Of a stretch of 64,000 nucleotides of DNA, positions 56,848 through 64,000 are shown in pieces (the first letter of the stretch is position 1; the number at the start of each line of letters is the position of its first letter). Source of the DNA: Cristatella mucedo (taxonomy: Eukaryota; Bryozoa; Phylactolaemata; Cristatellidae); the NCBI GenBank assembly GCA_009760855.2, contig WPIO01000122.1, forward strand, positions 524,001 through 588,000, given 5' to 3'. The position numbers and the translations under genes are program-made. The notes under the pieces were generated by a model. It was not told the origin of the DNA. It saw nothing but the letters and a program-made list of their open reading frames with translations, and ran no database searches.

Positions 56848-57470
56848 TTTCTTTTCAAGTTTAGAGATCATATATTCATCTTAAAAAATTGCATTGAGCA
56901 AATAAATTCGCCGGTCTCATGTAACGTGAATGGCTACAGACCTTGAGGACAGGAAAACTCTCGTCCTTTACCTATTTTGCCCCTACTTCCATTTAATCAT
57001 CGTAAGAAAAGCAGCGTTGTGTCTCGAATAATTTGAATCGTCTTAAGAGTTACCGAAATAAAAACTTGTTCGAAAATTAGAAAATACGGGTTTATAAAAT
57101 AATGCCATCAGAGAAACGTATAGTCAATTATGCGCTTTATGAAATACTAAGCGAAAGTCGTGAGATGATGAACTCATGGCAAGCTTAACTGCAAACTTGA
57201 TTAATCATGCAAAAGCACCAAGTATTACAGTAAACACACCAAGGAAAAGTACTAATAATACTCCGAGGGCTACCGGTTTGTAGGACTGATTGTAAGAAAC
57301 ACACCTCAGCCAAAAATAGATTGTCACACAGAGAATATAGGCACAACAACGACAACCTAATAGGACCAACGGAAAGAAAGCAGAATTTCTAAATCTTAAA
57401 CTGATAATGAAACGATGTACTTTCTGGTCATGAATAGGCTACTGGCGAGTACTAAACCTTCGGTGCAAAA
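56848..57470 (-). repeat. Paralogous segment, copy 2 (partner 41337-41975)
   Basis: Same block as at 41337-41975, here joined on its upper side to a second duplicated block (57470-57965) that pairs with 53040-53385. The three loci therefore look like rearranged pieces of one ancestral unit of about 1.1 kb. Confidence 0.75.
57205..57388 (-). CDS. Hydrophobic terminal exon, copy 2
   Basis: Counterpart of 41687-41873: 60 codons then TGA, entered at a TTTAG acceptor (boundary 57388). It has the same two membrane spans, here NSAFFPLVLLGCRCCAYIL and PVALGVLLVLFLGVFTVILG, with the loop RCVSYNQSYK. The alternative acceptor (CCTATTAG) is also conserved. Retention of the frame in both copies despite about 20-25% divergence is a mild hint of past constraint. 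No function is proposed. Confidence 0.35.
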
Positions 57471-57965
57471 GAAGCGTCCGGCTACTGCCAATACCGTGCT
57501 AACTTTGTTAACATGGTTTCCAAGCTACTCACAACTCTGTTGGGCTCGGCAATGGGTTAATCCCAGTAAACTTCTTTTCTTGTTCACAGCTTCTTCATTT
57601 GCTTACTAGCTCTAGTTTGACATTCTCTAAGCGGCAGGTACTTGATAACACGCTCAGCACCGAAGCTGGCTCAAAGACGTTTATTCACACGTCCTTGAAC
57701 TCACTCCCACTGCCAGTTACTTACACACCCCTGCCATAAATCGAAACAGCTCTTAATTCAACGGCAGTGTCATAATCCCTAAATAACCACACTAGTGGAT
57801 AGCTAAGTGTACATGCTAACAAAAATAAAAATATTAAGATTGGGACGCTTGCATAACATCATAAGGCAACCGAGTCTTATTTTTGGCACTTGACATTGGC
57901 TGTACACAAAAAAGCTCAAAGATATATTAGTGAAACAATGCACAGCATTAGCACACACTAGCACT
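57471..57965 (-). pseudogene. Decayed copy of the Cys-rich/TM exon
   Basis: Aligns with 53040-53385. The Cys-rich start is still readable (CANAVHCFTNIS), but a 2-base loss relative to the 53-kb copy shifts the frame in the next part, and about 165 bp of unrelated DNA (roughly 57615-57780) is inserted. It would not give the 53-kb product. Confidence 0.5.
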
Positions 57966-58077
57966 GAAAGGAAACATTACAAGTATCTGGAATATGCTAT
58001 GAAGCAATAGCCAAGGGAGTTAGGGTGTATTTAAATCCCCAGTTTAGCTCAATGGCAACAGGCATAATATGGTTAGA

Positions 58078-58625
58078 GGTGAAGTCCTGTCTCGATTTCT
58101 GCATCTCACTGCTTGCTGGGCTACTTGCGAGTGCATTCAGCCTATACAAGTTGGTACCAAACTCAGCAGCTAGGCATACCTGCCATGAGCTTCGCAATTG
58201 CAACGTCATACCACTTCTTGCCGACATACACTGGTTCCCGATCGAGCAGCAAATTAACTTCAAGGTTCTGTCACTAACATTAGGGTCCCTTCACTCACTG
58301 GCTCCGGCATCCCCACCAGACCTACTCCCCCACCAGGCGAATAATCATGAAACAGACTCTTATGACTTGAATCGTGCAGCTATACCACGTACAAATCACA
58401 AAACAGCTACAGACCCTGACTTTGGTTCGCATGCTCACAAAGTCTGTAACTCACAACCAAAACTAATCACAACGTCCCTGGATATGACATTTGAAAAGAA
58501 GATTACAATGCACCTTTTGATTACAACATTTAGTTGGTCTTTGCGATTCGGCCATCGTGTGCTGCTTACACTATGCATGCTGTTTTTGGATGCTACCACC
58601 AATCATTTGGTAATGCATTCCATGC
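58078..58625 (+). mobile_element. LINE-A-related copy with 205-codon frame
   Basis: The frame at 58025-58642 reads like a diverged LINE-A C-terminus: LDFCISLLAGLLASAFSLYK, LLADIHWFPIEQQINFKVLS, LAPASPPDLLPHQANN. It is open through more than 600 bp despite strong divergence. RT and the tail are absent. It meets an inverted fragment at about 58625. Confidence 0.7.
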
Positions 58626-58910
58626 AGCTATGCCAGTCATAAGTGAGTTGCAGGCTTTGGGAGTGCACAAGCTAGAGGCACAGACTCCAAAGGAATTGAA
58701 ATTCGGACGATGTGTAGCTAAAACGATTAAATCTATTAAAGTGGGCGATACTATGCTTAGCCTGGTTGGAGAGTACATCTGAAAGGCAGGCTGGAGCCAA
58801 TGAATAGAAAAACCTAAAAGTGACAAAAGCTTAAAATTAAAGCATTGCTTTACTGGGAGCCAGCGCAGGTAGGCAAGAAATGTGAGCTTTGGCAACTACG
58901 AAGCCTAGAG
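58625..58910 (-). mobile_element. LINE-A-related inverted fragment
   Basis: The minus strand shows LTFLAYLRWLPVKQCFNFKL and the NPLE/NSF-region counterpart, i.e. the same C-terminal part as the preceding + strand copy in opposite orientation. Confidence 0.7.
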
Positions 58911-60402
58911 ATTTACTTCTCATAGGACTTGTTTCATAAGGGTTCAAGTTTTATAATACAGTTATTAGTATTACTAGTGATAGTCAACGCAATTAAATGT
59001 TTAGATGTGCACATTTCTTGCTATGCGAGGAATTAAGCATAGTTCAGTTTGTTTAATCGCTAGTCCCGGTCATGCCTAAATGACGAGCATCTTGCTTGCA
59101 TTGGTGCCTAATCTTGCAGAGTCATTATGCTGCCAAATATGGTGGCAGTTGCCGAGTGAAATAAGAAAAGCTAAAACAACAGGAAAGTATTACAGAATTC
59201 TTTAGTTCCAAGTGAGGAGCCAACAATATAGGAAGTAGAAACATAAAAAAAGATTTCCAGCAACTGACGTTGTTTAAGGATTGACATCATGTTGGGAGTA
59301 ATTTAAAAAAAATACGAAAAGTCCTCTAAACTGCATCAGAAAATATTTTTCTAGCCCACGAGGCATGTTGAGTTCATATGCTACATCTGAGCGTCAAAAT
59401 TGCTAAGCACAAATCATTTAATGAAATCCAAAACTCGGAGAAATGACATTATATATTTTTGGTATGTACTGCCTCCGCTTTAGATATGTGTACTTGTATT
59501 TTATGCGATTTATAACCTAAAGACTAGTCGAACTTGCCACACAGCAATAGCTCCAATCGCATTATTGAACTAACTTCAATAAAGGTGATATTATTTTACC
59601 CTAATTTCCACGTGTATTTTGTATTGACATTGATGCATAGTACTTTGTAGCTATAGGAAATATTCAGAAGGTATTGAAATTTCAGATCAGACCTTGTTCT
59701 TACACGGACTTCTTCGTGGATGCCGCAGAGAATAACTAAAGCTACACCAGCCACAAACATGGCTCACAGCTACTAAAGAAGTAAACCATGGCCGATAAAA
59801 ACAGGTAAGCGACTGAGCTTAAATCCTAGCATTCTGCATTTTTAGGGAAACCAGATGAAAGTGCTATCTGCAGTGCATGATCAAGACTTACTGCCAGACG
59901 GTGTGTCAACTCGACTGCCTTGTTTACGTCTTCTTCTACAAGGAAGGTTAAAGTAGAATTTAGGGGCCTTAGTTCGTAAGATAACTAATGCAACATCGGT
60001 AAACATAAAACAGAAGCTGCCGATACATAGCTAATTCAACAAAAAACAGAAAGATAGCCACACAGCACTCAGCTGTCATTTAAAAGAATACGAGACCCAG
60101 CTAGGGGCACACACCACGTCTTTGGTGATGCATACAACACGAGCAATGTTTCTTCGCAAACAAGCTTCACAGTAAAAATATTATTAACATAATGCTATCT
60201 TCCCAAGTAAACTAAGTCTCTTTACAGGCACATGGTATTCAGAGCCAAAAACCATAAATATGTGTTAAAACGAACAGTGTTAACGACTTGATTTATACTG
60301 GGGGCATTCCTAGATGGGGTTGCTGTCTCTATGGTCCTTAAATTATGCATCAATATAAAGAAAGAGGAGAAAAGCCGAAGCCTGCTTATTTGGAATACCC
60401 AC
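58911..60402. other. Unassigned; one splice-bounded short open segment
   Basis: On the minus strand 59935-59892 is a 44-nt segment with a strong acceptor (TTTAACCTTCCTTGTAG) and a GTAAGT donor, encoding EDVNKAVELTHRLA. Its phase does not match the exon at 60403-60520, so a direct join is not possible. Nothing else could be supported. Confidence 0.3.
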
Positions 60403-60520
60403 CTTTGCCTCAAACCACCCTGAGTGATAGCCCTCATGCTTTGCTCTGACTCTGTTTAACTTGGTTTCCGCTAGGCCTGTTATTATCCTAGCAGCACACT
60501 TTAGTGTTTTCATTGTAATC
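60403..60520 (-). CDS. Candidate PLAT-like exon
   Basis: A 118-nt minus-strand exon with a good acceptor (ATTTACTCAG, ending 60521) and a GTGGGT donor at 60402. It encodes ITMKTLKCAARIITGLAETK and LNRVRAKHEGYHSGWFEAK. The second part resembles the PLAT/LH2 core (DLGxLTKVRVxHDNxGxxxGWFLxKV), a beta-sandwich found in polycystins, lipoxygenases and some adhesion receptors. The usual Asp/Leu start and the HDN are only partly kept, and the N-terminal half of a PLAT domain was not found upstream, where LINE-A sequence begins at about 61050. Treat as a hypothesis. Confidence 0.3.
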
Positions 60521-61049
60521 CTGAGTAAATTTGTGAGAAAATCTAATTTATACATGATACATTATTTGAGAAGTCATTGGCCTTGTTCACATTAAACGAG
60601 ATCTTGCTCAAATAGGACACGTCTCGACTAATAAAGAAGAGACGCCTATAGGATTATCTTTCTTTCATAACCCTAAACCAATTAAAACTGCTAACGTAAA
60701 AGAGTCACCACTATCACATGCTCACACTTCAATTTCCAGCCCTAAGCAGTGTTATCAAAGTGGTCTTTAGGATATATTGTTTTGAGTTCATCAGTTAAAA
60801 AGCTGCAGATAGTAGCAGTAGTCTAACGCCCCCAGGTACTAAGTCATCCTCTATCTCGGATTTCTATGGTTTCATTGCGACTCTATGTGTAAGAAAAAGA
60901 TCTTTCCTCGATATTCGTTATTTTATCATTCATTTTGATAATTAATCTGACATCTTAAGTACCAAATCTCGGGTACTGGCTGACTTATTTCCTTTTGCGA
61001 TTTATGTGCATGAATTTACTCACATAAAGGATCACATATTGAGCCAAAT

Positions 61050-61950
61050 TGCATCCTACATTTACAGGCTGTCATCATCTATTCTTACCACGGTCTGTTA
61101 TCCTGACCGCATGCAAATCTAATTTAGTCAACAGTGTGCATGCCCTCCTCAGCACATACAATCAAACTTGTATCGCGTAACCTGGAGACAATTGACATCG
61201 ATGCAGTCCATGCGAGAATATCTTCCTCGCCCATACTGTTTAATCCCCTTTCCGACCAGTCACCATTGTTAGCATGCAAGAAAATTAGGCTAGCTGACAA
61301 GCTCGACGAGTTTGCCCTTCTGACTAAGATCAGTGTGTGCCACCGCCAAGTCGGCCTATGGTTTACCACAGACATTCAATAAGTTACGACTACCAAGCAA
61401 GAGCTTGAAAAGGCATACAAGACTGACTGTCCATCGACTAGCATACCTGGACTATTGTATATCGTACCAATCAATCCTAGCAAAGGCCAAGTCTAGCATC
61501 TCTAAAAACACTATTGAAGAACTGGTGCACATTTCAGCAATGCCGATGTCTATGATCAACCGTATCCTTAACCATTTCCACGTTAGATCCTCACTTAGTG
61601 ATCCCTGTGATGATCCAGCTGATAGCTTCACCACATTCTTTGTCAACAAGATCCTGAAGTTCTCATTCCAGTCAAATTAGACAACTAGTCCGTTAAACCC
61701 TATTCCCACTGTGGTGCTTCGGCAATACCGAGATGTACTGCTCCCTGAAAATCTGTCAATAAAATGGCATTGACCTCAGGTCACGTCCCAGCACTTATGA
61801 AATAAGTTGTAGTCAGGCGACTACTTGAGAAAGCAACATTGGACTGAGAGAACTTACGTAATACAACCTATTCTCCATTCTACCGCCAATATCAATTGAA
61901 CCAGGAGTAGTCGAGGCATCATGTTTTAACTGATATATTGAAACTACGTA
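61050..61950 (+). mobile_element. LINE-A endonuclease-to-RT fragment
   Basis: + strand frames at 61134-61382 and 61333-61680 carry the end of the endonuclease and the linker (RNLETIDIDAVHARISSSPI, HRLAYLDYCISYQSILAKAK), followed by the RT N-terminus in broken frames (LTSGHVPAL region near 61770). Both ends are truncated. It complements the copy at 32-35 kb, which has the same linker. Confidence 0.8.
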
Positions 61951-61984
61951 CATAATAAATTCCAGTAAGTACTAGTCTGGTTTT

Positions 61985-63340
61985 CTATTTGTATCTCCGT
62001 CAGTAACTCCACAATGCCACGAAGACAATGTTTGTATCATGCCGGAGAGCTCAATGACAGTACTAAACAGCTTTCGGTATGCATTCGCTAGCCAACCGAA
62101 TTCATCCCACCCAACAAAGAGAAAGTGAAAACCATAGTTGAGTCTGGAGAGCATTTGAGGTAGTGAGTAGCATGGAAGTAGCAGCACTGGACAGCTGGAC
62201 AGGTTGTGCTTTAGTCGGCAGCAGGAAAGTAGCTGTTGTTGCATAAGAATTGTGGAAGTGAGTACCACAGTCTAAGACCTGCAGAACAAAAGCTTCTGTC
62301 CCCAACAGCCTTTAAGTGGAGGAACGAAACGGCTAATGTATTGTCCATACAGGACCTGAGAGCTTGAGTAGGCCTAAACTGGAGCACCATTTTGGATAGG
62401 TATTGAAGAGCCAAGCAGTGGCAGATTTTTGGGTCAGCGTATAAACTCTGGTCTGTATTTGTTGATCAACTGGCCGTCAGCCAAGCTCTTTCAGCAGAGC
62501 AGACAGTCAAACCTCTAATATTCTAAACTAACCTTGCAGCCATATTTATTGCAAGTTGCAGTGGGACAATGACTTTAAACGAAATTACAAAAATCTCGCT
62601 GACATAGAAACAAGGAGCTAGTTAAATCTTTGCTAGCCACCGTATGGAACGGAAGTGATGACTAACTGTAGAAACAGTCTTCTTAATTAAGTTTTAAAAA
62701 TTCAGCAGATATCGCAAATTGCAGTTAAATTCCGAGCACAAGGTGATGGTCTCTCAAAAACATCTCTGATTAGAAGAGCAAAGCTTACTAGTCCAACCAC
62801 TTGATTGCGGTATCCTACGAGTAGCAGTTCTGTTTCGTCGTCGTTTTGTTTAAGGAAATTAGCCGACATCCAGGATCGAATGTCTGCAAGGCAAGCTTTC
62901 AGTTTATCAGTTGCTACAGCTGATTCCAACCGATAAATTGCAAAATCAAGCTAATCGTTGTCGGCATAAAAGTAATAGCACATTCTACGGGCCCGAATCA
63001 CTGTCCCCAGAAGCTCAGTGTAAACGGAGAACAGCCACGAATTAAGGAATTAACCCTAAGAAAGACTTCACAGGTGAGTGATCTGGTTGCCCAGACCTGA
63101 CCCACACAGGGCATGGATCAAACAGGATCTAACAAATTCGATTTAAACAGTGCCTGTTTCTCGTCTGCAAGACTGATCGTTGGTCTTAATCGTTCAAGTA
63201 AGATATCGCTATCAATATTGTCGAAGAAAGGGACAAATATGCATTCAACAAAAATAGAAGAATAACAATGGTTCAGTTTCATTAAGTCAGCTAGGTAACC
63301 AGGATGCTGCTTCAAATTCAGCCATGTTTACAGTGCATGC
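61985..63340 (-). mobile_element. LINE-B, 3' end to RT motif A
   Basis: Minus strand in order: RT motif A region (FFDNIDSDILLERLRPTISL; the expected AAFDTIDHD is degraded), motif C area (FYADND in place of YADDTQ), then TDKLKACLADIRSWMSANFL (62929-62702), the C-terminus (62414-62211) and the 3' UTR near 62000. Frame breaks throughout. The RT part is repeated at 63590-64000. Confidence 0.8.
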
Positions 63341-63589
63341 TATAGAGAACTTGCTGCCATCTTAATGCGTACAGACTCTGGTAGTCCCTTAAAAAAGGTA
63401 TATCATGCCCCTAGCATAGCTTCCTTTACATTATTAACCTGTCCAAAACTGTAGAGGAGCCACAGTTATAGGGGGCAGTTCTGACACACATGTAAATCAC
63501 CAGCAGCTGTGCTAAGGAACCGCAGGCTGCAGCAAACAATGCAGACTACATAACTCGTTATCTACTAGATTATATGCAGCTGACTCCCA

Positions 63590-64000
63590 CTGATTAAATG
63601 CGAAATCCAGTTGAGCGTCGTCGGCATAAAAGTAATAGCACATTCTATGGACCCGAATCACTGTCCCCAGAAGCTCAGTATAAACGGAGAACAGCCAAGA
63701 ACCAAGGAATTAACCTTAAGAAGGAATCCAAAGGTGAGTGATCTGGTTGCACAGACCTGACCAACACAGGGCATGGATCGAACAGGACCTAACAAATTCG
63801 ATTTCAACCGTGCCAGTTCCTCGTCTGCCAGACAGGTCGTTGCAGCAAGATATCGCGATCAATAGTGTCGAAGAAACATTCAAATATGCATTCAAAAAAA
63901 AGTAGAAGAAAAATAATGGTTCAGTTTCATTAGGTCAGCAAGGTAATTAGGATGCTGTTTCAAATTCAGCCATAAGTATACAGTGCATGATATAAAGAAC
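63590..64000 (-). mobile_element. LINE-B RT segment, duplicated copy
   Basis: Nearly repeats 62930-63340 in the same orientation about 665 bp further on (for example GTCGGCATAAAAGTAATAGC and CACTGTCCCCAGAAGCTCAG in both). It is truncated by the window edge. It is either a local tandem duplication or a second LINE-B insertion. Confidence 0.75.

Noticed and set aside
58025-58642. 205-codon frame as a host gene
   Set aside because: Motif order matches the LINE-A C-terminus, so it is a decayed retroelement.
59892-59935. GAIN-domain helix exon linked to the PLAT-like exon
   Set aside because: Only 14 codons, and the splice phase does not fit the 60.4-kb exon.
61060-61120. N-terminal half of a PLAT domain upstream of the 60.4-kb exon
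   Set aside because: The bases belong to the endonuclease end of a + strand LINE-A copy.

Overview
The window is eukaryotic and almost certainly from an invertebrate animal. Splice-bounded exons of an F-type lectin gene sit among many decayed retroelements, microsatellites and long AT-rich gaps. The lectin family, the CR1/L2-like LINEs with (ATT)n tails and the Ty3/gypsy relic fit a marine invertebrate such as a sponge, cnidarian or mollusc. I cannot name the species. No rRNA, true tRNA gene, CRISPR array or prokaryotic operon was seen.

Left end (1-10.7 kb): this is the best-supported host gene, read on the minus strand and running off the left edge. It has a signal-peptide exon (10657-10591), an EGF-like exon (8492-8367) and two exons of 249 nt each (6503-6255, 483-235) that together encode one F-type lectin (fucolectin-like) domain. 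All the junctions are phase 1. The introns hold SINEs, LINE tails and GT, AT and CA microsatellites. The first lectin exon sits between two inward-facing LINE tails, and the upstream tail forms part of its 3' splice-site region.

10.7-22 kb: a CpG-rich promoter-like patch near 12.8-13.4 kb, a LINE-B 3' end, and a badly decayed Ty3/gypsy element (gag with CCHC knuckles, RT, RNase H, integrase) at about 15.5-20.4 kb. Next come a tRNA-like SINE head and a chimeric LINE remnant.

22-39 kb: mostly non-coding DNA with LINE fragments, including the longest LINE-A copy (32.08-34.9 kb, minus strand), and a 207-bp GC-rich insert bounded by 11-bp direct repeats.

39-61 kb: a LINE-rich stretch that includes a three-element nest with a preserved 24-bp target-site duplication. 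Interspersed on the minus strand are exon-like pieces of unrecognised membrane proteins: a tail with two YxxL motifs at 40.0 kb, a YENV-bearing exon at 43.4 kb, duplicated hydrophobic exons at 41.7 and 57.3 kb, and a Cys-rich/TM exon at 53.2 kb with a decayed copy at 57.9 kb. A weak PLAT-like exon lies at 60.4 kb.

61-64 kb: a LINE-A fragment followed by a minus-strand LINE-B whose RT region is duplicated.

Two LINE families dominate. LINE-A has a stem-loop 3' end plus (ATT)n. LINE-B has a different C-terminus and a CATTA-type tail. Both are CR1/L2-like by their RT and C-terminal motifs. A tRNA-headed SINE (SINE-2) carries the LINE-A 3' stem-loop, which indicates a SINE/LINE partnership. Every LINE copy seen is truncated, frameshifted or internally deleted. 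Family names A, B, SINE-1 and SINE-2 are my own labels. Fragment edges are read by eye and may be off by tens of bases.
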